From positions 5,922,405 to 5,986,404 of the forward strand of contig CM020512.1 in NCBI GenBank assembly GCA_009823395.1: a DNA stretch of 64,000 nt, in the 5' to 3' direction. The notes under the pieces were generated by a model. It did no database searches, was not told where the DNA came from, and was given only the letters and a program-made list of their open reading frames with translations. Of the stretch, positions 47,150-61,162 are shown piece by piece. Both the position numbers and the translations under genes were made by a program. Origin of the DNA: Thamnaconus septentrionalis. Taxonomy: Eukaryota; Chordata; Actinopteri; Tetraodontiformes; Monacanthidae. The stretch's first letter is position 1. Each line of letters starts with the position of its first letter.

Positions 47150-48115
47150 AATGGGAGACTTCTAATCACGGCGCGGAAAGCAGGTTTATTTATAGAGCTG
47201 CTTTCAATTAAAGCTTTTCAGACACGGAGCGAACGCACATCACAGCAGCATCTCTCGCTCTGCCATCCCTTCTCTTCCCAGACGTGCTTTCCGGCCACTT
47301 GTGGAAACACTGTTATGCAAATGCGCAGCTGAAAATAAAGACCATTGTGCTGTTTGAAGATGTTCCTTGTTTTCCTCGTTCGTTGTGCCGAGCGTCACTG
47401 TCGCGGGAATAATTGCAGTAAAGATTTGCTCATCGTGTGCCGCCGCTCCGTCCAACGTACAGGCCTGTAACCGAGTTTAACTATTGTACAACCAACCTCC
47501 ATGTCGTCAAAGCCACAGAGCTGCAGAGAGGAGCCAGTTCTGTGAAAAACTCCACGTTCCCGTAAAAACCTCTCACTTCCTTTTCACGTCCAATCAGGAG
47601 GCAGAGCAGTGGTGTTACAGTGGCGGTGTTTAACAACTGAACCGACAGCTTCGGCAGGTTTGACTGCTGTTTGAGAATTCACCAAGCCCACAAAAGCTAT
47701 TCAGGTCAAGTCATTCACAAGTCATAACAACAATATCTAGAACAAACAAAAATATCTCACAGAAAGCTGAAGCAACAGTTTTAATGCAAACACAACGGTA
47801 GAGCAGCAAAATTTGATGCCGCGCTGGCAGCTCATCACCTGTTTATATGGCACCTTTACAAAAAAAATGAAAAAGTGCAAAAAGTAAGTGAATTTAAACC
47901 AGTAACCACTTGTGTTTTAAATGAATAATACATTTTAGAAGACAGCTGTCAAATTAAAAAACCTGTTTCTCATCAGAATCTCTTGAGGAAACTGGCATCT
48001 TTAGATATCCACGCTGTTCCCGACAAATAAGAATATACATTCCAACATTCCAAATGTTAATGTCAATAACTGTCAAAGGCTGGTAAAGTTTTAAAATGAT
48101 TGTTAATCTGATACT
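47150..48115. promoter_or_regulatory. Putative regulatory block, likely parental copy
   Basis: The block matches 27060-27870 and 34255-35075, keeping ATGCAAAT (47315-47322), GGCCACTTGTGGAAACAC and TCGCGGGAATAATTGCAG, but is more diverged and contains a small extra segment (about 47560-47620) and another near 47755-47860. It sits in the single-copy flank towards the terminal gene, so it is probably the source of the other two. Confidence 0.5.
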
Positions 48116-49442
48116 TTAAAATGAGTCAAATAGTATGAGACAAAACAAAGACATCGCCTCTACAGCCAAACGCTGGCGACGTTCTTGGACGGATGCCACC
48201 CAGCAGTAAACATTTGATGGCTATAATCTGATTTGTAATCTGCGTTTAAAAATGTAAACCACTTTAACGTTTACTGCCGGCCTGGCTGTATCACCACGTG
48301 GGAAACAATGTCATCGAACGCAAGCGACAGCTTTGCAGCCATTGAGTTGGACCGTGTTTCGAAATCCATCTGTGCTCACCGGCTGCATTTGGAGCAGCTC
48401 CAGTCGGACGCGTTGCACAGGCTGGATGCAGCCTCGCTTGGCTTCTTTTCATTTAACTAATACTGGAGTGTTTCCAGCGTGACCTGACCCGACGTATTTA
48501 AATTCAGTGAGACAGATTTATAACTACATGCATTTGCTGAGAAATCTTCCCCATCTTATAGGGGCTATGCAACAAATGTCATTTAAAAGTCAGCACAAGG
48601 GCTTAAGCATTAAAAGTCACTGTTTCAACAGAATTCCTACGACATTATGGTGGTGCAGGAGGACTGGAAACATGTCAGAGTCTGTGTGCGCATGAATTAC
48701 AGCTGCGGTCCCTGACTTGGAGCTCTTAATCTGAATTTTAAGAAATAAATAAATAAATAAAGCACCGAGCTGTTCAGATGTGGCTGTTTTGTTTCACGCT
48801 ACCACCACTCCCCCAACAGGCGTTCAAGAGTATTTCAACATGGAACATAGTAATAAAAAAAAAAACAACATTCCAACCTCATCAAGTAGATGGATTAACA
48901 GGAAGTTCTGGCTGGCGGGGGTCAAATTATCCCGCAGAGGGAAACTGGTCACTTTGGAAGGAGGCCAAACAAGTAAGACAGTGAAATGCAACTTTGCAAT
49001 TTTCACAACAAAAATGCAGAAAGGAAACAAAGATTTGCTGACCAAGCGTGCCTCTCATTTTGCACCACATCGGATGCTTTGCACAACAGGTGCTCACCTG
49101 GCAGCTGCGCAGACCTCGGAGAGAAAGACGGCAAAGAAGGCAGTTTGAAATGATCACGGCTGAGAGCTAATTAATGCCTCATCGTTATCTTCCTGCAGAT
49201 GACCTTGACAAGTCTGGACCTCATTGGAAGCACAGGATTGCATCAAGCGCGAGAACCCGCAGCCACGCGATCACCTCTACACACCTACAGTACATGGTGT
49301 GATGATGACAATGGGCATGATTGAATGCTTGCAGCAGTTCACTGAGCACCTGGGGACCCAAAAAGCTGCAGATTAGACGAGACAATGTGCGACGGCTCCG
49401 ATGTTGTTTTCTGGCCCTGTCTAATAAAGGCTGCTGCTGCTG

Positions 49443-49513
<71 letters not shown>

Positions 49514-51000
49514 TAGGGGGGTGGGTGACGGTTTTGGAGTCCTATTATTTTCACGGAGTTCTGCTCCAGACGGGGATTCGGTGGCCTCAGCCGCAAGCAG
49601 TAGCGCCACATCTGATAAAAGTCTCATTGTAAGACTCGGTTGTCAAAAAAATAACTTTCTGAGTGTAAATTGAAATTAATTAGTCCTCCAGAAATGAATT
49701 CCGATGAAAGGTTCCGATTGCAATAGCTCACGTGAACAGATCTGCAAGGCTAACTCTGAAAAAACTAAAAATGAAAAGGATGATGTTGTTCCCGACCAGC
49801 GGAGCAGAAGATGCAGCGAGTTGATTTACTGATGTAATGGAAAACTCTACTGCCTGCCCTCAGCAGGAAAGAATTGCATTATTTCTCACTAAAAAAAAAC
49901 AACAACTTTTCGAGGGAGGAGGGTCTTCTCCTTACTCAATACCTTAAGTATTGAGTACAGTGTTTTGTGTTGTTTTTCGCAGCTTATACATTCCTTGGAA
50001 AGTGGCAGGCACTGCAGTCAGATATTGTTGCGAGGCAGCAATTAAAGTGCATCACGACGGATAAAACATTGGCAAGATGAGAGGCGGGAAGTTGCTCAAC
50101 ACTGAAACTGAAGTGATTTGCAATCGCCCTGCTTCGTCAGCGACGTTGCTCGTCTCTTCTCTTTTTTTTTTGTCTTTTCAGAAACAGAAGTGCCAGCTGT
50201 GCCTGAATTATCCGCGTGCGTCGCCGCCGCGGCAGCTGCGGGGCCGCCGTGAAGCCTGAAAGCGATGCTAATGGACTCTGCCCCTGTTGCTGATCCTTCT
50301 TAGCAGCCCATCCCCTGCTCGCGGTCACACATGCAATTATTTGGGAGAGCGAACAACACTGGGGATTGTAAGAAATCCATCCCTTTCCCCCGGCCGCGGA
50401 CTCGCCTGCACGCTGTGCGGCGGCCAAAGCGGACGTTTGCAATTCGAAACGTTTCAAAAGCAGAACTCCTTCGTTGGTGACGTCACTGATGACCCTGAAC
50501 GTGAGCAATTTTCCCAGCACGCGTGTTGTCGGTTTGGTGCAGCTCTCCTCCGCCGCGGCAGCTGCGTTGTGATGCTATGTTTAGCACACGGAACGAAGGG
50601 AAGCCGCAGCAGTGGGGGGAGACGTCAACATGTTTGTGATGATGAGGAAAGTTGTTGTTTGGTTGTTGTTTTTTTTGTTGTTGTTTTTTCTTAAAAAATG
50701 CACTGAAAATGCAAAGCAGGCGAAGACGGGATAACAAGCCCGGATATTTATACACAGCGCCGCACAATTCCAGACCCGCACTTGTCATCTCTCGCACTCC
50801 TCCATCTCTCTTCATTTGCTTTCAGGACCCGACTCTGGTTCTCCTCCCCTGTCAACATCCTCGACCTTTGGCTCCATTTCTTCTCCGTCTTCGCCCCTTT
50901 TATCTAGCTCTCTTGTCCTCAGCATCCTTTCACTCTCCATCCATCCATCCGTCTGTCCATCTTCCCCCCTCTGCACACACACGTGCACGCACACGCGCAC
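48116..51000. other. Intergenic, no gene recognised
   Basis: (GT)n occurs at 49446-49510. Only short frames are seen, and no exon set. A pyrimidine-rich stretch lies at 50800-51050. Confidence 0.5.
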
Positions 51001-51101
51001 TCTCCCTCCCTTATTCTCTCTCTGGTTTTATTCTGTGATTTAGGTCACCGACTGACTAAAGGACTACACACAGCTGGCCTATAAACCGCTCTGTCCCCCT
51101 G

Positions 51102-51167
<66 letters not shown>

Positions 51168-51874
51168 TATGATGAATTACAATCTGTCTCCAGAACTAAG
51201 TGGCAGCGCCCTGAATAAGGTTTATTTTCCACAAGTGTCACAGTTTGACTTTGCCTATTGTTTTTTTTTTATTTGTTTTGTTTCATAAAAAAAAAAAAAT
51301 ATATATTTTTTTTTATTTTTCTGGGCATTTTTCTTTTCTAATTAATCCTTTTTTTCCTGTTGCAACACTGCGAGATACCTCACAAGTGGTATTTTGGCAT
51401 CTTAGTATTTGCCCTCTGTGACATCACGAAAGGCTGACTTCAAGAACGGTGCCTTGGGAAACAATTTTAAGGTGGCCTCTTTTGTGTAGAATTTAGAAAG
51501 CATCGGAGAAGTGCATTTTAAATGATACGGGACCTTCAAATGAAAGTTCACTATAGGTGGAATTTTTTTCCCCCTTCATGCCGATGGTCGATGTTCTACC
51601 ATTCGTTTCACTTTGCAGGTAGTGTTTATTCATCAGGGGAGATTCAAACACGGACGTCATTTGTGCTCTGCCTGGTTTTGCTCTCAGTCTCGTCCAACAG
51701 CGGCCTAATCCCGCTGGGTCAACAATTTAATGAACAAATTGCCCGCGCACGCTGCTCTCCATTTTCATTTGAATGCAATAACGCGGCCGTCGAATGCGAC
51801 GCACAATTGCAAATTGCACGTGCACACACTCACCGTGGTGCTGATGAGCGCACAAGGACACACAAAGAGGAGGG

Positions 51875-51928
<54 letters not shown>

Positions 51929-52889
51929 TGCGCTTAATCGCATAATCTCTTCCCAAATAATTAATGGCATCATTTTGGGTTGTAGCCTCGGCAATTCGGG
52001 CCAGTTGGATGGCGGGGGTAATAAAGAGAGACAGAGAGAGGAGCAGACAGAGACAAAGGAAATCATGTGAGGAGGAGAAGAGATGAGAAGATACAGAAAC
52101 AGGGGGGTCCGTGGGTGGTGGTGAGGAGCCTATTAGCGTTTGCATTGAACTCGGCTTTCATCATATTTCTCATTCCGAGGCACTGAGTCTGGCTGATAAA
52201 CAGGAGATAACGGCTTTAATTGGACTTGGTTGAGATAACCCAGGACCAGAATAGAGAGGGAGAGGCTGCAGCGCAGGAAAGTAAAAACTGTCAAACCAGC
52301 AACTAGTTTGGAAATTGTCAGTAGATTGCGCAACGTACACATCCGCTGTCCGCACTAACACCCGACTCTTTCAAACAAAAAGCAAAAGGGCAAGACAGAA
52401 TCTGTCATATGATAATCAAGGTTTACTCAAAGATTTCAATACTTTAAAAATATGCCTCCTCTGTAGGGATAGAAAATCATTTTTTTCATTATTTCACCTA
52501 TATATATATATATATATATATATACCATAGAAAAAAAAAAAACAGGGCTCATTATCACGTTATAATGTAATAGTTTCACGTTTTTATGTGATAATTTTCG
52601 CGTTATAACGTGAAAGTTTTTACGTTATAACTTGATAGTTTTACTTATTAATACTACTTAATAAAAACAAACTGACACGGCGTATGGACAGTTTAAAGAT
52701 CAAAGTCAAAAACTCGTTCAATCGGAGTGTGAAACTAATCACAGCGTCGTCATGGTCAGCCGTGTGAAAAGGCAGGAAGCTGGAGCAGGTAGATGGGGAA
52801 CGACTCTTCAAAATAAAACTGGAACTACTAGAAATACAGAATCATGTGGCTGAAATAAAATTCGGATTGATCGGACTCAGCACTCAGGC

Positions 52890-52943
<54 letters not shown>

Positions 52944-53335
52944 TGAGGGTAATTCACTCCAAACTCCAGCTCCGGCTCGTCACGGGAAATGAAATGAGCT
53001 GATGATGAGAGCAAATGTGAATCGCACACACGAACGGAGCGGAGAGACTAGAGGAGCCGTAAACGCGAGAGCTTGAACACGAAGTCAGCTGTTAGATCAA
53101 CAGTTACACATCAGAGGAGGAGAAGCGGCTCTACAGGAGGCCCCCCCGCCGCCGCCCCTACCCGCACCCCCACCACTACATCTCCACTTCCTGCCATTTC
53201 TTTCATCTCCTGTCATCCTGCGAGGCGCGTCCCCGCCGAGAGGCGAGGCTCATTATTCATGCGCGCACCTCGCTGCTTCTCATTCACACAATCAAGGCAC
53301 GCGCCGGGCAGCTGCCGCCATATGCCATCCTCTGC

Positions 53336-53399
<64 letters not shown>

Positions 53400-53497
53400 C
53401 GTGCGCGTGCGCGCGCTCAGGGAGGAGGGTCTTCTCCTGCAAGTTGCTCTGCAGTTATTGACTCTCTGTCAAGCATGAATCCCCCCCTCTCTCTCGT

Positions 53498-53563
<66 letters not shown>

Positions 53564-53823
53564 TTGTCCCTTTGTCATTGACCTCCAATTCATTTTTCAT
53601 TCTTTTGTACAGCCTAACATTTTGCCTAAGCCAAACCACAATATAGTCAAATGTATTTTTATGATTTTTCCCCCATTTTCTATTAGTGTATATTTTTCAA
53701 CATCCTTGGTAGCAGTTAAAATTGAATGTTACATTTGTGTTCAAAAGAGCAGACAGGTATCCCAGTCATCGACATATTTACAAGGACCCACACGCACGCA
53801 CTCAGGCACACACACACACGCAC

Positions 53824-53877
<54 letters not shown>

Positions 53878-54275
53878 AGCTTCACCCTCGCCCTGTGTTG
53901 AATATGCATCACTGCAGCGTCTACTTGCAGTCTGGACAGATGAGCAGCAGGCCGGTGGCCACCTGCTGGTCTGCCACTCAGGGCCCCTCCTCCTTCTCCC
54001 CCTCCATCCACCACCACCATTTTTTTTGTATGGGGGAGTGTGAGCCCTGGTTTGTCCCTGTGTATCCACACCCCCCACCTCTCCCCACCTCCCTGTGGGA
54101 TGGATCAACAGAGAGGCAAAAGGCCGAGGGCAGCAGGCAATTAGGAGGGAGCGGCGACAGGAGGAGCAGGGCTGGAGTGAGACCAGAGCACCTTATCTGG
54201 AAAGATGCTCTCTCTTTGTGTTTCCCTTCCCTTCTCCCTTTATGTAGGGGTCTATCTCTTTGTGATTGCTTGCGC

Positions 54276-54338
<63 letters not shown>

Positions 54339-54438
54339 GGTACATGATTTCTCCATTCATCTTTCCTTTTTTTTTACTTCGCCGCTGCTGCTTTTGTTGC
54401 CTCTCTCACCCGCTGCGCTCACCTTTTTTCCTTCCCCC

Positions 54439-54484
<46 letters not shown>

Positions 54485-54531
54485 GGCATTAGTAGAAATC
54501 CCCCCAGTCTCAGCATACCCCCTCAACCTCA

Positions 54532-54570
<39 letters not shown>

Positions 54571-55216
54571 ATAAACAGGCTTCCACTGACTGTTCCCATG
54601 GAAACTCACACAGACAAAAAGCTGGCGGGCCCTGCAGGCTCGACGCAGCAAGTAGACTTTCCACGAGGAGTCAGCCGGTTATTGATCCCACAGCTCACGG
54701 AGGCCAGCTCAGTGGCCAAACACATGTGCGCACACACACAGACACACACGCACAAGGAGGTCCGGTGCAGTTGCTTGAAATAGACCATCGACACTTAACA
54801 CCAAGACTGTCCGCTCTTTCTGCACCAATTTGCTTTAATTGTGAGCAGCAACAGACGAGATGCTTCACTTCACTTCCAGGCCCTGATTGTAGTTCAGGCG
54901 TGTGAAGTCTTTTTTTTTTTTTTTGGCTGAGTGACGGAAGAGAAAGAAAAAAACAAACAAACAAAAAAAAACAAGGCCAGCTGCAAATGGGACGAGGTTT
55001 GCAGTTTGGGAAGACAGCGGTTGAGATCGCTATTACGGAAATCCAACATGAAAACAAACAATGAAAACGTTCCACCCGTGAAATGCCAGAAAACATGGCA
55101 GCTGCGAAGGATTTCCCAGAAGGCCCGTGGAAATCTCATTCACAGCCTCTCAGATGTGCTGCTGCGATATGCGTGGAGTCATACAAATGTTGCCTGGCAC
55201 CGTCCCCCACCTCCCT

Positions 55217-55271
<55 letters not shown>

Positions 55272-55300
55272 CTCGACCTTCCTCCGCACCCCCGAAGCTC
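51001..55300. repeat. Microsatellite-dense interval
   Basis: (CA)n at 51105-51163, (GA)n at 51878-51923, (TA)n at 52498-52524, (ATT)n at 52892-52941, (GT)n at 53338-53397, (CA)n at 53500-53561 and 53811-53876, (GT)n at 54280-54337, (CA)n at 54442-54480 and 54534-54567, (CA)n at 55219-55269. Long apparent frames here (for example 53073-54347) are produced by these repeats. No gene is supported. Confidence 0.9.
52556..52642. repeat. Four tandem 21-22 bp units with CGTTATAACG-type palindromes
   Basis: The units start at 52556, 52577, 52599 and 52621. Each has a variant of the self-complementary core CGTTATAACG followed by a GATAGTTTT-like spacer. The repeat follows an A tract and a (TA)n tract. 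Confidence 0.8.
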
Positions 55301-58300
55301 GCCGACTTTTTAAGAATGCAGATGAAATTCCTTCCCTCCGCCTCCTCAGACTTAATGTGCTTTGATTGCCTCACGCTGCAAATGAGCCGCTTCGTCCTAT
55401 TTGATAAAATTCGGGTTGAAAACAGCTGAAGTGCAAAGAAGCTGAATTGGTTGCAGTGGAAGTCTTACTTCTGCTTCTGAGCCCTTTTTAGAAGGGAAAG
55501 GAAGCAAAAGGATGAACCATAAATTATTACAACCAGTCTGAAAAAAACATAAATTCTCTCTATTAATACAACTTTTCTCTTCTTTGATGAAACAAATTGT
55601 CTTTCCTCGACATCAACCAACCCTGCTGTGTTGCTTTTAGATCCGAGTCTCTAAAGGAGACTCCATCTTCCAAGCCTAAATGCCATGAGATAAACTGATT
55701 TCTCAGCAGATCCACACTCCATAATTACAAACTCCCCCATTACTCACGTACATTACACAGAATGCAGCTGTCCGTGGTCCTGAAGAATACAACCTCGACT
55801 AGCTCTGTCTGGGATCTTTCAAGCCTTGGCTACTGTGTACAGTGATGGCAGGATACTTTTCAGATGTTATAAGAGGGAGACACGATCACCAGCGCTTCTT
55901 CCATCGACCTGCAAAGATCGCAGAGGTCACCAAGAGAAGAGGAGACTGACAGAAGGTTTTCGACAGACATGGTAAAGTAGAAAGAAAAGCACAGCACTCT
56001 GCTGAAACGAACTGAAAAGTTCAAGCCCTGAAGTTCAAGCTAAACTCCTGCAGATTTTGTTGGATTGTACGTTTCCTGAGACCGGCTGACATCCAGGTGA
56101 CCGCAGCCTCGCTTTGTAATAGCCGCGGCTCTGTGAAATCGGCATTAACCTCCAAAGCTGGCCTCGCCGCCTTCACCTGTCGAGGTTTCAGAGTGTAGAC
56201 CGGAGCTTGAAAGCTCTGGATGAGATTATAACAGTGTCTAATGTGATTACACATCAAGCTGAATGAGACGGCTCGCTTTCAGGCACCCCGGCTGCTGCTG
56301 CCGCCGCCGCTGCTGCAACAGTTTTACCGTCACTGTTAGTTACACATTAGCTGCAGACGCTGGTGGTTAGCCTCCACATGTCACCTCTCAGCCACTTGTT
56401 TTTATCCATCTCTGCTTAAAAGGGGATCAAACGGTTTTCCCAAAGGGGAGCGGTAACATTTCCCATGTTGCGCTACATTCACTGCAGGAATCCTTTACTA
56501 CTTCCTAATAAAGGCGCAGGCACTAAAGTCACTGATGCCTCACTGATACATCGCCCTTGTTAGGTCCTTCACCACACCACCAACCAGGTGCCTGAGACCA
56601 CCTTGTTTTTGGCCCCTTCCAAAGTTGCTTCAGGACAAACCAAGCATGTAAGCAATAGGCTGGAAAAAAATACTGAACAGTTGGTTTTTTTTTTTGGGGG
56701 GGGGGGGGTAGTAATGATAGTAATTTGGATAAAACAGAAAAAAGATAAACGATAAAGACATGGTAATGTCATAGTTGTAATGTATGTAAAGTATACAGTC
56801 CTCTGATGTCCACTTCCTGCTTTTCTTATTTTTCATTGAATTTATAATGTTTAATGTTGCACAGCTTAACTGAGCCCATTAATAAGCAGGGAAAAAAACT
56901 GTCCTCTTTCCAAAAAAGAATTGAAAAAATGCAGCTCACATCTGTACACCTTCATCTCCATAATCTGTCTCTGTACTCATCCCTCATCCCCTCCTCTAAC
57001 TCTGATGTTAGAGCCCCACAGGGTGCTGTAGTAGCTGTCAGTCAATTTCATTTAGTGTTTATAGTCTCTCTGATCCATAATAAATAGCTTTAAGTGGCAC
57101 AGCAGTCCCTCCTTGCCATCACTCGGTGCCGAGTCTAATAGACGACTTTGTGCGCGGCCTAATTAATATGACCGCTGGCCGGGAATAAAAATGAAGGCGG
57201 ACATGAAACAGGTACATCCTGGATGTCAGGTCCTTCTAGTGTGGTATTAGCCAGTGAAAAAAAGGGTGAAAAAGTGTCTAATATTAATTAGCCTGTTATC
57301 AAAACAGGCATACAGAGTCGTTTTGTTTACTTGATTAGAGTGACAGACTGGAGCAGAGATCTGCCCCACTTGATTGATGCCAGATTGTTATTCGATTCGA
57401 CAGGCCTGGTTATTTATAATTAAAGACTTTTCAAGGAGCTCTGTCAAGGTCTCCTGCTCCGTGATGTAATCAGTCGACAGCCTCTCCAAAAGCACATCAG
57501 ATTGAACACTGAACCCCTGGAGGATTTTTGCCCCTCTTTGTGCTTATTGACCAATGATATGAGTCTCGCACAGCAACTGGATCTCCAAGATTTCTTCTTT
57601 CTGCAAATCATTTTCACTCAGCGTCAGATTCCACAGGCTGCCACCTCGTTTCTGTTGATGTGATAGACTAGTATGTGACTTCGGTCAACGACGCAGGGAG
57701 TCGCTGTGAGCCCAGCTGCTGCTAAACAAACTGACAAACTGCGATACTATAGTGGCTTTTTTTCTCTGCTTTGTCAGTGCGGAAAGGTGTTTTCTTTAGC
57801 AACAGTTTCGTTAAACTTCACCGCACAACTCACCACAGGCCATGTGGCTCATGCTTGCATCGATGGGAAGCCCATTAACTGAAGTGTTTCAGCCTGGAGA
57901 AACTAGACAAAACAAACCACTTGAATGTGATAGTCATTGGGGTTCATCTAAGTTTTGGCACCCTATTCAATGACAACCTAACACTTTCTACTGGTTCTAC
58001 ATCAGATCCATATATGTGATAAAACAAACTGAGTTTAAAAAATGTTTCATGAAGCCCACTACGTAAAAAAATAAAATAAATAAATCTACTGCAAATTACC
58101 TAAAAATATGACAGTAGCTGCTTCTGAATTAAACAAAAAAAGCTGTTTCTAATTTTTTTTTTTTTTTTTAACAAGAAGCAGCGAGATCTATTTACTTGAA
58201 TACTCATCAGGTCATTTTTTTTATTATTCTATTTGTCTGTTACCAGAGATCCCATTCGGCGTAATTAACCATCCAATTTCCTGGAAAAGGAACTGAAATT

Positions 58301-61080
58301 ACTTCATTCCAGATACTCTCCCCTGGCAAATTCGCTGCTTGTCTCCGTTCTACGCGCCCTGTAGGGCCCGACTCGATTAAAACCCGCAAAGACTTTCAAG
58401 GGCATGCAAGGATTAAAGTAGGCTTCATAGTCTGTGATGTGGACTGGGAATCCTCCCCGTGCAAAATATGCTGTGTAATTTTTGTAATCCCTTCTGTCGC
58501 CTGCTGATTCTTCCTGCATGCTGTGAACTGCTTTTGTTAGCAAGGTGAAAAATAAATAGGATGAGACAAACTCTATTTTATCGCCGCCTAAAAGGTGTTT
58601 TTTTCCCCCCACTGCTACATTGATGGAGATAGTAAACAACTGTACATTACATGCACATTTAAGACTGATACACTGTGACTGTGATTATGACACAAATTTA
58701 AAAAAAAAAAAAAAAAAAACTGCTGTTTCTGCAGAACTGAACTTTCACACATTCACTCATGGGATGACGAGCGCGATTTAATTGTTTGATTGTTAGCTGA
58801 AATTGAAACAGTAATTGCCGAAGAGTGTTAATTTCCTAATTAGGAGAAACAATACAGTGTTTCAGTTTCACAAATTTTTTGCAGAGGGGGGAAGAGAGAG
58901 ACTCACGGCTCTAATTTGATTTTTGATGCATGTAAGTCGTGGGCGGCGGCTGAGTGCCCTCGTGCAAGGCATGGAATGATTACATCTGTCGGCTCTGGAA
59001 GCAGAGTAATACTTGTCACTCCGCTTCGCACGCTGCCAAGTCACAACTTGTCTAGACGACCCCATCCTCCCAAATGAAAAAAAAAAGCACCCGTGTTAAA
59101 TCCCATTAGCGCATCCGCCTGTGCCACAATAACCCACATTCCGCCGTAATCGCAAGGACAGAGCGAGTGAACGGCAGCAAAGCCCGGGGACTGGGGCAGC
59201 GGGCCGGGTGGAAGCTGCAGGAAAAATTTGCCATGCATTCAAATCTTGCTCCAATGAAAAGTGGGAAATGCATTGTCGAGCAACATATTGCTGTGCTATA
59301 AGCCTCTGTCAGAGCTGAGAGTCAGAAAAAAAAAACATGGGAAAACTGATTTGGAAACACACACACACACACAGTGCGATGCTGCTGCACTGCACAGCAC
59401 CAAACTAACCTAAATAGTGTTCAGTTTCCACCCTCTGCTGCCTTAATCTACTTATCTCAAACTTAATGCACCACCAATTTAATCTGTTACTGTTATTATT
59501 AAATTAAGAAGGCATGAGAAAAATATCATGCATATTAACTAACATTTGGTGAGGTGCTAGAGCTTTTTTTTTTTTTTTTTCAAATGTTGAGAAATGTGTA
59601 GCGCGAGTGTCATCGTCTTCTCGCAGCTCCGACAGAAAACAGTCTTTCACAACTCTTCTGACTTATTTTCTTACATATGCAGGTGCAAATTCGGCCTATT
59701 TCCCAGCTGTTAGGACCAGTGATGAAAATAAAATAGCACACGAGCACACTGCATGCATGTTGCAAAGATACTAGTGAAATGTGTGTGTGCATTCTTTGTA
59801 GGGAAAGCTCACATTTTGTTGCTGAATTGCATGACTGTTGAAAAATGGTCCTCGGTTGTGTTTTCCAGCGAAGTCCTGAAATTGAACAAAAAAATAAAAA
59901 TCAATACAAATATTGCATTTTAAATGCTTAAAGGAAAACAGTTAGGGGCAAAAATTTGCTGCGGCATGTCCCAGTGTTGCAGTTTTTACAACACTTCAGT
60001 CTTATTCTATGAATTTCAACTTCTGCCAATAAGCACTTATGCTTAGGGATGAAAAATATGACAGAAAAGAAACAAGAATGTTTTTGCACATTTGTGTGCA
60101 ATTTCGGAAGGTGTTTCAGGTCATTGGGTTGATTGTGTTGCTGAATTTCATTGCTTTTGAAAAATGGGCCTTGGTTGTATTTTTTTTTTCCTGCAAGGTT
60201 CTCAATTTTAAGAAGAGCCCAGCACTAAATATTCAGTCAAATCAACCGAGGAGCGAGCAACATATTGCACCGCCATCGTCTTCCAGACGCTCTGTAAGCA
60301 AATTCACAGGCTGACACATGTTCACACCCTGTGCTGCTGCAGCTCTGAACTAACTTTCAATGACTCTACTCTGACTCACTCTGTTTCTAATCAACTTTGG
60401 CCGATATTCGCAGCAAAATTTCATTTGCTCCCATTGCTGCAAGAGAAACAGGGATATTGCAGCTAACAGTAATGAGCTGAAATCGCTCAGCGTGCCTGTT
60501 AGGGAGTATCCTCCGTGAGTCTGGCCACCGTCACAAGGGCTGGTTTGTCACACACACCTGCATTGCGGTGCGTGGAGTCATGGTGACAACTTGTCCTTGT
60601 AATTTTGGCACAAATATACAACAAAAAATACTGAGTGTCTAAAGAAGTTAACAAAACTCTCTGTGCTGCACCCAGAATATTTATCGAAATAAACTGCAAT
60701 CTCAGTTGGTAAGAATTAATCCGACTCAAGATACGGACTCTTCAGGCGGTTAGAATAAACTGCCATCCAGGTGCTTATACAAGCGCTGAAGATACTGATT
60801 AAAGATACAAAAAGTGTGGTTTGATATTCAGCTGTGAGAGATCTCCCCACATTCATTTTTTGTTTCTTTTAATGCGGCACACACGTACCCACACAAACGC
60901 ACAGGCAAGACAGGAGACGAGGGCAGAGCAGAGCAGCGCAGAGCGTGCGCGGCTCGGTCACGCACGGCTCTGATTTGGCTGCCTGTGTGGCTGCTGATGC
61001 GCGGCGTCCCCGGCTGACACGCCTCGTGCGTATCTCCTCCCATCAGCCGCAGGAAGGAATATCGCATTCAATTCCAGCCG
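55301..61080. other. Long AT-rich intergenic stretch with possible conserved non-coding elements
   Basis: No coding exon is supported. Blocks of balanced, repeat-free sequence with clustered TAATTA, ATTAG and TGTTTAC cores occur at 57120-57480, 58740-58860 and 58900-59050. A degenerate direct repeat of about 80 bp occurs at 59814 and 60126. T and A runs are common. Confidence 0.4.
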
Positions 61081-61085
61081 TGTCA

Positions 61086-61117
61086 TTACAAAGAGAGAGA
61101 GAGAGAGCGAGAGAGAG

Positions 61118-61160
<43 letters not shown>
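61086..61160. repeat. (GA)n tract
   Basis: A long GAGAGA run with a few GAGC interruptions. It lies about 1.5 kb before the terminal open frame. Confidence 0.95.

Positions 61161-61162
<2 letters not shown>

Noticed and set aside
53073..54347. Plus-strand frame of 424 codons
   Set aside because: Most of it is Val-Cys and His-Thr runs from (GT)n and (CA)n microsatellites; the rest has no domain and no splice support.
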